This document shows, piece by piece, positions 8,487 through 17,038 of a DNA stretch of 64,000 nucleotides (position 1 is the first letter of the stretch; each line of letters opens with the position of its first letter). Source of the stretch: Brachybacterium avium (lineage in GTDB: Bacteria > Actinomycetota > Actinomycetes > Actinomycetales > Dermabacteraceae). The stretch is taken from contig NZ_CP022316.1 of NCBI RefSeq assembly GCF_002216795.1, forward strand, positions 496,001-560,000. Reading direction: 5' to 3'. Under the pieces are notes generated by a model. The model worked only from the letters and a program-made list of their open reading frames with translations, had not been told where the DNA came from and did no database searches. The position numbers and the translations under genes were made by a program.

Positions 8487-8503
8487 ATACCCCTCCAGGG
8501 TAT
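8487..8503. promoter_or_regulatory. CsoR operator 2
   Basis: ATACCC-CTCCA-GGGTAT, perfect 6-bp arms with a 5-nt centre, 31 bp centre-to-centre downstream of operator 1 and within the 5' leader of copZ. Probably a second CsoR site. Confidence 0.65.
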
Positions 8504-8526
8504 GACGACAACGATGAGGGAGCCCG

Positions 8527-8742
8527 ATGAGCGCGACCACCACCCAGTTCCAGGTGACCGGGATGACCTGCGGCCACTGCGAGATGTCCGTGCGCGAGGA
8601 GGTCAGCGAGGTCCCCGGCGTCCAGGCCGTCGAGGTCAGCCACGAGACCGGTCTGCTCAGCGTCTCCGCAGAGCAGGGCGTCGACGAGGCGGCGGTGCTC
8701 GCCGCCGTGTCCGAGGCCGGCTACTCGGCGGTCCCGGCCTGA
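8527..8742 (+). CDS. copZ: CopZ-like copper chaperone
   Basis: 71 aa single heavy-metal-associated domain (ferredoxin-like fold). The Cu(I)-binding motif GMTCGHC has Cys at residues 15 and 18. CopZ carries Cu(I) to the P-type ATPase encoded 0.2 kb downstream. ATG 8527 follows GAGGGAG. The stop overlaps the next small ORF (TGATG). It is the first gene of the CsoR-controlled operon. Confidence 0.93.
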   Translation: MSATTTQFQVTGMTCGHCEMSVREEVSEVPGVQAVEVSHETGLLSVSAEQGVDEAAVLAAVSEAGYSAVPA

Positions 8743-8879
8743 TGAGGGCCCCCGCCCGGGTGGCTCTGTACGGGCTGCTGCTGGCGGCGCTGTTCGCCGC
8801 CTCCCTGGTGCTGGGCGACCTGCTCGTCCCCACCTCCTGGGTGGAGGCGTGGTCCAGCGCCACCCCCTCGAGCCGCTGA
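8742..8879 (+). CDS. Small single-pass membrane peptide between copZ and copA
   Basis: 45 aa. The start ATG 8742 overlaps the copZ stop TGA (8740-8742), so translation is coupled. Residues 8-27 (ALYGLLLAALFAASLVLGDL) form one membrane segment or uncleaved signal, followed by a short TSWVEAWSS tail. I recall longer secreted heavy-metal-associated proteins at this place in other actinobacterial cop operons, so this may be only the membrane anchor of a shrunken relative. That comparison is from memory and unproven. Confidence 0.55.
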   Translation: MRAPARVALYGLLLAALFAASLVLGDLLVPTSWVEAWSSATPSSR

Positions 8880-8939
8880 TCCTCCCATCCCTGCCCTCGT
8901 CGCCGCGAGCATCCCGCTCACGAGAGAGAAGTCCGCACG

Positions 8940-11279
8940 ATGACCACTCCCCCGGCCGCGCCCCAGCATCCCTCGGGCGTCGATATCGAGCTCGAGATCA
9001 GCGGGATGACCTGTGCCTCGTGCGCGAATCGGATCGAGCGCAAACTCAACAAGCTCGACGGCGTCACCGCTGCGGTCAACTACGCCACCGAGAAGGCGCG
9101 GATCTCCGCGCCCACCGGCTACGACCCGCAGGACCTGGTCACGGTGGTGGAGAAGACCGGCTACAGCGCCACGCTGCCCACGTCCCGAAAGGAACCCGCC
9201 GCCACGGGCGACGGGGAGGAGCCGGAGGACCCGGAGCTGTCCGCGCTGCGCCAGCGGCTGATCGGCGCGATCGTGCTGTCGGTGCCGGTCATCCTGCTCT
9301 CGATGATCCCGGCTCTGCAGTTCACCTACTGGCAGTGGGCGGCCCTCACGCTGACCGCGCCGGTCATCGTCTGGGCGGCCTGGCCCTTCCACCGTGCCGC
9401 GGCGCTGAACCTGCGCCACGGCGCGGCGACCATGGACACCCTGATCTCCGTGGGCACCCTCGCCGCCTTCCTGTGGTCGCTGTACGCCCTGTTCCTGGGC
9501 ACTGCGGGGCGAGCCGGCATGACCCACGAGTTCACCCTGGCGATCGGCCCGTCCGACGGTGCGGCCAACATCTACCTCGAGGTCGCCGCCGGGGTGACCA
9601 TGTTCATCCTGCTGGGCCGCTACTTCGAGAAGCGCTCGAAGCGGCAGGCCGGTGCGGCGCTGCGCGCCCTGCTGGATCTGGGCGCCAAGGACGTCGCCGT
9701 CATGCGCGGCGGCGTCGAGACCCGGATCCCCGCCGCGGAGCTCGTCGTGGGCGAGGACTTCGTGGTCCGGCCGGGAGAGAAGATCGCGACCGACGGCGTG
9801 ATCGTCTCCGGCACCTCGGCGGTGGATGCCTCGATGCTCATCGGCGAGTCCGTGCCGGTCGAGGTCGGTGAGGGCGATGCCGTCACCGGCGCGACCGTCA
9901 ATGCGGGCGGTCGCCTGCTGGTGCGTGCGACCCGGGTGGGCGCCGACACCCAGCTGGCACAGATGGCGAGGATGGTCGAGGACGCCCAATCCGGCAAGGC
10001 CGAGATCCAACGCCTGGCCGACCGGGTCTCCGGCATCTTCGTGCCGATCGTCATCGCGATCGCGGTGGTCGTGCTCGGCGCCTGGATCGGGGCCGGCTTC
10101 CCGCTCGATGCCGCGTTCACAGCTGCTGTCGCGGTGCTGATCATCGCCTGCCCGTGCGCCCTCGGTCTGGCGACCCCCACCGCGCTGCTGGTGGGCACGG
10201 GCCGCGGTGCCCGGCTGGGGATCCTCCTCAAGGGCCCCGAGGTCCTGGAATCCACCCGTGAGGTCGACACCGTGGTGCTGGACAAGACGGGCACGGTCAC
10301 CACTGGGAGGATGACCCTGCGGGATGTCATCCCGGCCCGTGGCGTGGACCGTACCGAGCTGCTGCGCGCGGCCGGAGCCGTCGAGGATGCCTCCGAACAT
10401 CCGATCGCCCAGGCCATCGCCCGCGCCGCCGCGGCGGAGGCCGGTCCTCTGCCCGCCGTCGAGGGGTTCGAGAACCTCGAGGGTCGCGGGGTGCGGGGCA
10501 CGGTCCAGGGTCGTCCGGTCCTCGTCGGCCGCTCCACCCTGCTCGAGGAGGGGGCGCTGCCCGAGGAGCTGGCCGCACCGAAGGCGGCGGCGGAATCCCG
10601 CGGAGAGACCGCCGTCGTGGTGGTGTGCGACGGCGCCGCCCACGGCGTGCTCGTGGTCGCCGACGCGGTCAAGCCCACCAGCGCCGAGGCGATCTCGCAG
10701 CTGCAGGGCCTCGGGCTCACCCCGATCCTGCTCACCGGCGACCACCGTGCCGTCGCCGAGCAGATCGCCGGCGAGGTCGGCATCGAGGAGGTCATCGCCG
10801 AGGTCCTCCCGCAGGACAAGATCGACGTCGTCACGCGCCTGCAGGGGGAAGGAAGGGTGGTCGCGATGATCGGCGACGGCGTCAACGACGCCGCCGCCCT
10901 CGCCCAGGCGGACCTCGGCCTCGCCATGGGCACCGGCACCGACGTCGCGATCGAGGCCTCGGACATCACCCTGGTGCGTGGCGACCTGCGCAGCGCGGCC
11001 GATGCGATCCGGCTGTCCCGCCGTACCCTGGCCATCATCAAGGGCAATCTGTTCTGGGCCTTCGCCTACAACATCGCGGCCATCCCGCTCGCCGCGCTCG
11101 GCCTGCTGAACCCGATGCTCGCGGGTGCCGCCATGGCCTTCTCCAGCGTGTTCGTGGTGGGCAACAGCCTGCGGCTGCGGTCCTTCCGCAGCCGTGCGCA
11201 CGACGCCTCGCACACTGCGGCGAACGCCCCCGCCCCGTCCCTGCGGTCCGACCGCCCCGCTCCCCGGAGGAACCCATGA
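8940..11279 (+). CDS. copA: Cu(I)-exporting P1B-type ATPase CopA
   Basis: 779 aa. One N-terminal metal-binding domain (SGMTCASC, about 22-29), about eight membrane helices, actuator loop with GESVP, transport-site CPC at residues 404-406, phosphorylation loop DKTGT (Asp448), SEHPIAQA (HP locus) and [10 protein letters not shown]. This is the full set for a copper efflux pump in the plasma membrane. ATG 8940 lies 60 bp after the small membrane ORF. The last four bases overlap csoR (ATGA), so pump and repressor are made from one mRNA. Confidence 0.96.
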   Translation: MTTPPAAPQHPSGVDIELEISGMTCASCANRIERKLNKLDGVTAAVNYATEKARISAPTGYDPQDLVTVVEKTGYSATLPTSRKEPAATGDGEEPEDPELSALRQRLIGAIVLSVPVILLSMIPALQFTYWQWAALTLTAPVIVWAAWPFHRAAALNLRHGAATMDTLISVGTLAAFLWSLYALFLGTAGRAGMTHEFTLAIGPSDGAANIYLEVAAGVTMFILLGRYFEKRSKRQAGAALRALLDLGAKDVAVMRGGVETRIPAAELVVGEDFVVRPGEKIATDGVIVSGTSAVDASMLIGESVPVEVGEGDAVTGATVNAGGRLLVRATRVGADTQLAQMARMVEDAQSGKAEIQRLADRVSGIFVPIVIAIAVVVLGAWIGAGFPLDAAFTAAVAVLIIACPCALGLATPTALLVGTGRGARLGILLKGPEVLESTREVDTVVLDKTGTVTTGRMTLRDVIPARGVDRTELLRAAGAVEDASEHPIAQAIARAAAAEAGPLPAVEGFENLEGRGVRGTVQGRPVLVGRSTLLEEGALPEELAAPKAAAESRGETAVVVVCDGAAHGVLVVADAVKPTSAEAISQLQGLGLTPILLTGDHRAVAEQIAGEVGIEEVIAEVLPQDKIDVVTRLQGEGRVVAMIGDGVNDAAALAQADLGLAMGTGTDVAIEASDITLVRGDLRSAADAIRLSRRTLAIIKGNLFWAFAYNIAAIPLAALGLLNPMLAGAAMAFSSVFVVGNSLRLRSFRSRAHDASHTAANAPAPSLRSDRPAPRRNP

Positions 11280-11629
11280 CCACCACCGACCCCTCACTGA
11301 CCGAAGGTTCCGCTCCCACGGCATCCCCGGATGCGGCCGCGGAGCACCACCACGGCTACATCTCCGACAAGTCCCGCTATCTCGCGCGCCTCAAGCGCAT
11401 CGAGGGCCAGGCCCGCGGGCTGCACCGCATGGTCGATGAGGAGAAGTACTGCATCGACATCCTCACCCAGGTCAGCGCCCTGAAGAGTGCGCTGGACGGC
11501 GTCGCGATGGGCCTGCTGGACGATCACCTCCAGCACTGCGTGCTCGACGCCGCGCGCGCCGGCGGCGACGAGGCGGAGGAGAAGCTGAAGGAGGCGTCCG
11601 CGGCGATCGCCCGTCTCGTGCGCTCCTGA
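11276..11629 (+). CDS. csoR: Copper-sensing repressor CsoR
   Basis: 117 aa, DUF156 four-helix repressor. The Cu(I) ligands are all present: Cys59 (EKYCIDI), His84 and Cys88 (DDHLQHC). The 28-residue N-terminal extension is disordered and contains HHH. The ATG overlaps the copA stop and is preceded by CGGAGGA (11265-11271). It most likely represses its own operon via the two operators near 8.46-8.50 kb, giving a feedback loop released by copper. Confidence 0.94.
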   Translation: MTTTDPSLTEGSAPTASPDAAAEHHHGYISDKSRYLARLKRIEGQARGLHRMVDEEKYCIDILTQVSALKSALDGVAMGLLDDHLQHCVLDAARAGGDEAEEKLKEASAAIARLVRS

Positions 11630-11791
11630 CACCTTCGGGTCTCGGTGCGCGGCCCGTCCGGAAACTGAGCGGTGACCGGTGGGATAGTGTTCACGGAGGT
11701 CAGAGGTGGTGTATCGAGCAGGGTCGCACCGACGTTTCCCGCCGCCGCCGCGGCACTGCTCAGGTCACCGCCCGGAATGAGGAACCCCACG

Positions 11792-12690
11792 ATGAAGGAA
11801 GCCGGCCCGCAGAGCCAGCCCGGTCAGCGTCTGGCCTGGGCCGAGGGAGCGCTCCCGAACGCCGCAGCCCCTGCCCTCGCGCGGACAGCCTCGGGTCCCT
11901 TGCACGTCCGCCCCGGCGCTCCTCCCAGTGCAGGTCCTCCGTCGCCCGGCATCGCCGCGCCGCACAATCGTCGCGAGGAGATCCTCGATGGTGCCGCGGA
12001 GATGTTCGCCGAGCACGGCTATCACGGTTCGAGCCTGCGCGAGATCTCCAGCCATATCGGCCTCTCGCACTCCGGGATGCTGCACCACTTCGAATCGAAG
12101 GACGCACTGCTCGACGGGGTGATCGACCGGCTCGAGGAGCACGCGCAGGCGGCCCTCGACCGCGTCCCCGAGTTCAGCACGGATCGGCGGTCACTGCTCC
12201 GCGGTCTGGCCGAAGTCTGGCATCCCGCCTCTCTGCCGATCCGACTGATGGCCACGCTGGATGCGGAGTCGGTGAGCGAAGATCTCCACGGCCGATACCG
12301 GATGGCGCGGCTGCGGCGGGTCCACGAGCACGTCCTGGAGAGCTGCTTCACCGGCTTCGCGGCCCAGGGACTCCTGCGCGAGAATACGGAGCCCGCCTTC
12401 GCCGGCCGCGCCCTGCTGGCCGTCGTGCTGAACCTCGCCGTGCGGGAGAAGACGATCCGTCCGCTGCAGCACCGCACCGACGACGACGTCCCGCTGAAGG
12501 ATCTGGCCATGCAGGTCGACGCCTTCCTGGTCGACGAAGCGCCCGACCGCCACAGGACGGTCCCTCGGCCCTTATCGCCCTCGAGCGTTCTCGTCCTCCC
12601 CGGGGATCGGCGCCGACGGTGCTCGGTCGGGAGCGGCGCAGCGACGATGCCACTGGCTCGGCGGTCACGGGGTCGGGCTCCCTCCCGTGA
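11792..12690 (+). CDS. TetR/AcrR-family regulator, 3' end damaged (no in-frame stop)
   Basis: A 60-residue Ala/Pro-rich leader is followed by a TetR HTH (about 61-107: RREEILDGAAEMFAEHGYHG, then ISSHIGLSHSGMLHHF) and ligand domain. The core ends near residue 245 (VDAFLVDEA), where the paralogue at 15.86-16.9 kb has its last residues. Here the frame stays open to 13639, almost 1 kb antisense over the SDR gene. A one-base loss near the 3' end would restore a stop at 12688-12690, so I use that as the end; the break itself is not located. ATG 11792 follows TGAGGA. Confidence 0.7.
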
Positions 12691-13558
12691 CCGCCAGGGT
12701 CTCCCCCAGCACGTAGCTGGACTCGGGCGAGGTGAGGAAGACGTACGCCGGAGCCAGCTCGGTCGGCTGGCCAGCGCGGCCCAGCGGGGTGCTCTTGCCG
12801 AACTCGGGCAGGGCGTCCTTCGGCTGGCCGTCGGAGACCTGCAGCGCTGTCCAGATCGGCCCCGGGGCGACGGCGTTGACGCGGATGCCGCGGGAGGCGA
12901 CCTGCTGGGCGAGGCCCTTGGTGAAGTTGTTGATCGCTGCCTTGGTCGAGGCATAGTCCACGAGCGTGGGCGAGGGCTGGTAGGCCTGGATCGACGTGGT
13001 GTTCACGATCGTGGAGCCGGCGGGAAGATGCTTCAGCGCAGCCCGGCAGAGGCGGAACATCGCGTGGATGTTCACCGCATAGGTGTCCTCCCACTGCTGG
13101 TCATCGATCTCCTCGAGCGATTCCACGGCGATCTGGCGTCCCGCATTGTTCACCAGGGCATCGAGTCCTCCGAGGCCCCCCACCGCATCCTCGACCAGCT
13201 GCCGGCAGACGGTGGCGTCGGTGAGGTCACCGGGCAGCAGCACCGCGGTGCGCCCCTCCGCACGGATCACCTCGGCGATGTGCCGGGCGTCCTCCTCTTC
13301 CTCCGGGAGATGGTTGAGCGCGACGTCGGCGCCCTCGCGGGCGAAGGCGATCGCGACGGCCGCCCCGATGCCGGAGTCGGCCCCGGTGATGAGCGCTCGA
13401 CGCCCTTCCAGTCGCCCGGTGCCGCGGTAGGACTCCTCCCCACGGTCGGTGCCGGGGATCAGCTCGGCGTCCAGCCCCGGTTCCGGCTGGTGCTGCTTGG
13501 GCGGGGTGATGTCAGGGAAGCGGGTGACAGGGTCGGTGAAGGTGAGCTGGTCGGCCAT
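12665..13558 (-). CDS. SDR-family oxidoreductase, general-stress (YdaD/YhdF-like) type
   Basis: 297 aa. The N-terminal tail with DPVTRFPDITPPKQHQPEPG is characteristic of general-stress SDRs. Then comes the Rossmann motif ITGADSGIGAAVAIAFA (about 55-71), NNAGRQ, TSIQAY and the catalytic YASTKAA. The C-terminus is LAVTGGSPTP. Likely an NAD(P)H-dependent aldehyde/alcohol oxidoreductase of unknown substrate. ATG 13558 follows GAGGAG. It lies 31 bp downstream of the Zn-alcohol dehydrogenase on the same strand, so both form an operon. Its 3' end converges with the damaged TetR gene. Confidence 0.9.
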   Translation of the reverse strand: MADQLTFTDPVTRFPDITPPKQHQPEPGLDAELIPGTDRGEESYRGTGRLEGRRALITGADSGIGAAVAIAFAREGADVALNHLPEEEEDARHIAEVIRAEGRTAVLLPGDLTDATVCRQLVEDAVGGLGGLDALVNNAGRQIAVESLEEIDDQQWEDTYAVNIHAMFRLCRAALKHLPAGSTIVNTTSIQAYQPSPTLVDYASTKAAINNFTKGLAQQVASRGIRVNAVAPGPIWTALQVSDGQPKDALPEFGKSTPLGRAGQPTELAPAYVFLTSPESSYVLGETLAVTGGSPTP

Positions 13559-13589
13559 GGGGGTCTCCTCAAGATCTGGTGGTCGGGTC

Positions 13590-14792
13590 TCAGTCCATCG
13601 CGGGCACGGACGGCGCGGTGGGGTCGAGGACGACCTTGACGCACCCGTCGTGCTTGCGCTGGAAGAGGTCGTATCCGACGGCGGCCTCGTCCAGCGGCAG
13701 ACGGTGGGTGACGAGATCGGCGACGCCGAGCGGGTCCTCGGGATCCTCGACCAGGGGCAGCAGGGCGTCCGTCCAGGTGCGCACATTGCACTGGCCCATG
13801 CGCAGCTGGAGCTGCTTGTCGAACATCCTCAGCAGCGGCATGGGGCTCGCCGCGCCGCCGTAGACCCCGGACAGGGAGATCGTGCCGCCGCGTCGCACGA
13901 GGTCGACGGCGGTGTGCAGGGCGGCGAGCCGGTCCACGCCGGCGCGCTCCATCACGGGGCGGGCGACGGCCTCGGGCAGCGTGCCCGCGATCTTCTGGGC
14001 GACGCCCGCCATCACGCTGCCCGCGGCCTCCATCCCCACGGCATCGATCACGGCGTCCGGGCCGCGCCCCTGGGTGCGTTCGCGGATCTCGCCCACGCCG
14101 TCCTCCCCGAGGTCGAGCACCTCGATCTCGTGCCGCTCGGCCATCGCACGGCGCTCGGGCACGGGATCGATGCCGAAGACCCTCGCGCCGAGGTGCCGAC
14201 CGATCCGCGCGCACAGCTGGCCGACCGGACCGAGGCCGATCACCGTGAGCGTGCGGTGCTCGGGCACCCCGGCGTACTGCACGGCCTGCCAGGCGGTGGG
14301 CAGTATGTCGCTGAGGAAGAGGTAGTTCTCGTCCGGCAGCTCGGTGCCGACCTTCATCAGCCCGTAGTCGGCATGGGGGACGCGCAGGTACTCGGCCTGG
14401 CCGCCGGGCACCTGTCCGTAGAGCTTCGAGTACCCCAGCAGCGCGGCACCGGAGCCGTGCTCGGTGACCTGCGTGGTCTCGCATTGGGAGGGCAGGCCCT
14501 GCCCGCACATCGCGCAGCTCCCGCAGGAGATCGTGAAGGGGACCACGACGCGGTCGCCGGGGCGCACGCCATGGACCTCGGACCCGACCTCCTCGACGAC
14601 CCCCATCGGCTCGTGACCGATGATGTCCCCCGCGGTCATGAAGGGGCCGAGCACCTCGTACAGGTGCAGATCCGAGCCGCAGATCGCGGTGGAGGTGACT
14701 TTGATGAGCGCATCCGTGGGGTGCTGGAGGATCGGGTCGGGCACGGTCTCGACGCTCACGTGCTCGCGCCCCTGCCAGGTCACTGCTCTCAT
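13590..14792 (-). CDS. Zinc-dependent alcohol dehydrogenase, formaldehyde-dehydrogenase-like
   Basis: 400 aa medium-chain dehydrogenase. Catalytic zinc site CGSDLHLY and GHEPMGVVEEVG; structural zinc Cys cluster in CGSCAMCGQGLPSQC; NAD site VIGLGPVGQLCARIG (about 190-205). The long C-terminal half and the DVVDAVG-like segment match the FdhA/glutathione-independent formaldehyde dehydrogenase subgroup. It is the first gene of a two-gene stress-type operon with the SDR. Substrate not assignable from sequence. Confidence 0.88.
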   Translation of the reverse strand: MRAVTWQGREHVSVETVPDPILQHPTDALIKVTSTAICGSDLHLYEVLGPFMTAGDIIGHEPMGVVEEVGSEVHGVRPGDRVVVPFTISCGSCAMCGQGLPSQCETTQVTEHGSGAALLGYSKLYGQVPGGQAEYLRVPHADYGLMKVGTELPDENYLFLSDILPTAWQAVQYAGVPEHRTLTVIGLGPVGQLCARIGRHLGARVFGIDPVPERRAMAERHEIEVLDLGEDGVGEIRERTQGRGPDAVIDAVGMEAAGSVMAGVAQKIAGTLPEAVARPVMERAGVDRLAALHTAVDLVRRGGTISLSGVYGGAASPMPLLRMFDKQLQLRMGQCNVRTWTDALLPLVEDPEDPLGVADLVTHRLPLDEAAVGYDLFQRKHDGCVKVVLDPTAPSVPAMD

Positions 14793-15035
14793 GGTCCCGC
14801 CTTTCGGTGGTGCTCCGGTCGTCGTCGATCACGCTAGTGTCGGACTGCGCTGATGTCGCCGGTGCCGACCACAAGGTCTGCACGCCGGGGAGGACCCGGC
14901 CGGCTGCGGGCACGCCGATGCCGCACCGGAACAGGTGCGTTGTTGACGGCGTTCTGGAACCGGGGTGTCATGGGAGAGTCGCGCGTGCTGCGGCTGCGAA
15001 GCGCGCTGTCGCGCGCCCGAACAGGAGGTCGAGCG

Positions 15036-15776
15036 ATGCTGGATGACGTGATCAACTCCCGGGACGATCAGCTGAGCACCATGCAGACCCTGCTCCTGGA
15101 GAGCGAGGACATCTCCGAGTTCCTGCGCGAGTTCACGAAGCTGCTGGCGAGACAGCTGTCCCTGACGGGTCCGGACCGGTGGTGCGCTGTCACGCTGCTG
15201 CGAGATCGCAAGGCTGCCACTGCGGTGTCCTCGAGCGCCGAGGCGAAGGCGCTCGACGAGCTCCAGAACAGGTTCAGCGACGGTCCGTGCATGACGGCGA
15301 TCCGCGGGAACACCGTGATCCGGGCGGGGGATCTGCGTCAGGACGGACGCTGGCCCGAGTATCAGGACGCCGCCGTGGAGCAGGGCGTCCGAGCGGTGCT
15401 CGGGGTCCCCTTCGACCTGGACCCGGACGCTCAGGCGGGGCTGAACGTGTATTCCACGGCCCCACACGATTTCGATCCCGACACAATCGCCTCGATCGTG
15501 CTCGAGGTCGAGCAGGCCTCGAATGCCCTGCGGCTCGCCATCCGGATGGCCCACGACCGCGAGTCGCGCAGCGACCTGCGCGCCGCGATGGAGCACCGGA
15601 CGGTGATCGACCTCGCCGTGGGGATCATCATGGGCCAGAACCGGTGCAACCAGGACGAGGCAGTCGCGCTCCTGAAGACCGCGTCCAACCACCGGAACCT
15701 GAAGCTGCGGGAGCTCGCGTCCGACCTGGTGGCCTCCGTCGGCACCGCACCGGCCACGACCGCTTTCGAGAGCTGA
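15036..15776 (+). CDS. GAF and ANTAR domain protein (RNA-binding antiterminator type)
   Basis: 246 aa. A GAF domain (about 20-165; CAVTLLRDRKAATAV, DGPCMTAI, GVPFDLD) is followed by a C-terminal ANTAR domain (about 180-238; IDLAVGIIMGQNRCNQDEAVALLKTA) that binds paired hairpins in nascent RNA. ATG 15036 follows AGGAGGT with 6-nt spacing and is preferred over upstream starts in low-complexity sequence. The next gene, 85 bp on, starts with a STAS-like domain, the usual partner of such sensors. Its ligand and RNA targets are unknown. Confidence 0.9.
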   Translation: MLDDVINSRDDQLSTMQTLLLESEDISEFLREFTKLLARQLSLTGPDRWCAVTLLRDRKAATAVSSSAEAKALDELQNRFSDGPCMTAIRGNTVIRAGDLRQDGRWPEYQDAAVEQGVRAVLGVPFDLDPDAQAGLNVYSTAPHDFDPDTIASIVLEVEQASNALRLAIRMAHDRESRSDLRAAMEHRTVIDLAVGIIMGQNRCNQDEAVALLKTASNHRNLKLRELASDLVASVGTAPATTAFES

Positions 15777-15820
15777 TTGTGGTCGGGGCGACAGCGGGAT
15801 AAGCTCCAGCGAGGTCTAGC

Positions 15821-15832
15821 AGGAGGCCTCCT
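15821..15832. repeat. 12-bp perfect palindrome containing a Shine-Dalgarno-like core
   Basis: AGGAGGCCTCCT lies in the gap between GAF-ANTAR and STAS-TetR, 29 bp before the latter's ATG. On RNA the AGGAGG would pair with CCTCCT. No start codon sits at the right distance, so its role is unclear. Confidence 0.4.
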
Positions 15833-15861
15833 CGTCACGTCGCACGAAAAGGCCTCCGCTC

Positions 15862-16908
15862 ATGCCGCACACCCTCTCGGTCACGGTCCGCGTCGATCTC
15901 GACCTCAGGGGGGTCACGCTCGCCGTTTTCGGCTGCCTGACCGCCGAGACCCACGTCTCCCTGCTGTCGGTCATCGCCAAGGCCCGTGGTCTCGAACCTG
16001 CTCCGAGAATCACCTTGGACCTGCTGGGGACCGAGCACATCGACCTCGACGGTCTGCTGCCGCTGCAGCACCTGATCGATCTGGAGCCGCGCAGCGAGTT
16101 CTCGCCGGTGACCTACCTGATCCCCGATCCGCTGCCGATCTGCCCGCGCACGATGCGGTCGGCGCCGACGGACTGGGCCGGCGGCACCTCCATCAGCCCT
16201 GGCCCGGCCGGGAGCGCGCCGCTGACGCTGCTCCGCGGGGCTGACCAGCCTGCGGGCGGCACTGCCGTCAAGGCTCCCCCGGCCCCCGCGCCCGCGCCGT
16301 CGTCGTCCCGCCCCCGCGCCCGGACCCGACGGGAAGAGATCCTCGAGGGCTCCGCGCAGATGTTCGCCGAGCACGGCTACTACGGAGCGAGCCTGCGCGA
16401 CATCAGCCGGCACGTGGGCATCTCGCACCCGGGGCTGATGCACCATTTCGCCTCGAAGGACGCTCTGCTGGAGGCGGTCGTCGATCTGCTGGAGGCCCAT
16501 GCCCAGGTTGCTCTGGACCAGGCGGAGGCGATGAGCATGGACCCGGAGGCGATGCTGCAGGCGCTGCCCGCGCACTGGCACCCCGGCTCGCTGCCGGTCC
16601 AGCTGCTCAGCACCCTCGGGGCCGAGTCCGTCCGCGGCGACCATCCCGGTCGGTTCCGGATGTCGCGGCTGCGCCGCGTCCACGAGCACATCTTCGAGCA
16701 GTGCTTCACCGGATTCGCCCAGCAGGGCCTGCTGCGCCGCGGTCTCGATCCGGCCTTCGCGAGCCGGGCCCTGTTCGGACTCGTGCTCAACCTCGCGGTG
16801 CGCGAGAGGACCGTGCGCACCATGCAGAACAGATCCTACGACGATGCACCGATCGAGGAGCTCTCACGCCTGGCCCGTGCGTTCCTGAGCGCAGACGGCG
16901 AGCGCTGA
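15862..16908 (+). CDS. STAS-like domain fused to a TetR-family regulator
   Basis: 348 aa. Residues 1-75 read as a STAS/anti-sigma-antagonist-like fold (VTLAVFGCLTAETHVSLLSV, then ITLDLLGTEHIDLDG). Residues 85-155 are a Pro/Ala/Ser linker. A TetR HTH begins at about 156 (RREEILEGSAQMFAEHGYYG, then ISRHVGISHPGLMHHF) and the ligand domain runs to the end. The TetR half is clearly paralogous to the 11.8 kb regulator. The upstream gene is GAF-ANTAR, whose common partner is a free STAS protein, so here that partner seems to have been captured by a transcription factor. No frame change separates the halves. The AAAAGG before ATG 15862 is a weak SD. Confidence 0.85.
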   Translation: MPHTLSVTVRVDLDLRGVTLAVFGCLTAETHVSLLSVIAKARGLEPAPRITLDLLGTEHIDLDGLLPLQHLIDLEPRSEFSPVTYLIPDPLPICPRTMRSAPTDWAGGTSISPGPAGSAPLTLLRGADQPAGGTAVKAPPAPAPAPSSSRPRARTRREEILEGSAQMFAEHGYYGASLRDISRHVGISHPGLMHHFASKDALLEAVVDLLEAHAQVALDQAEAMSMDPEAMLQALPAHWHPGSLPVQLLSTLGAESVRGDHPGRFRMSRLRRVHEHIFEQCFTGFAQQGLLRRGLDPAFASRALFGLVLNLAVRERTVRTMQNRSYDDAPIEELSRLARAFLSADGER

Positions 16909-17038
16909 GACCCGGGGCACCGCAGGCCGGGTGGAGGACGAAGAGCGCACCGGCTCGAGACCGTTTCACTGCTCGCAGTGGCGGCACAGCCGGACTGGCT
17001 AGAGTGCGTCGGGACCGTCCGCCACGAGAAAGCACCTG

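Noticed and set aside
8721..11324. 867-aa minus-strand ORF opposite copA
   Set aside because: Antisense shadow of copA produced by high GC; Gly/Arg/His-rich without domains. Similar long shadows opposite other genes were also discarded.
12665..13639. TetR reading frame continuing as a 615-residue protein
   Set aside because: The extra segment is the antisense of a good SDR gene and resembles no protein; loss of the stop is the simpler reading.
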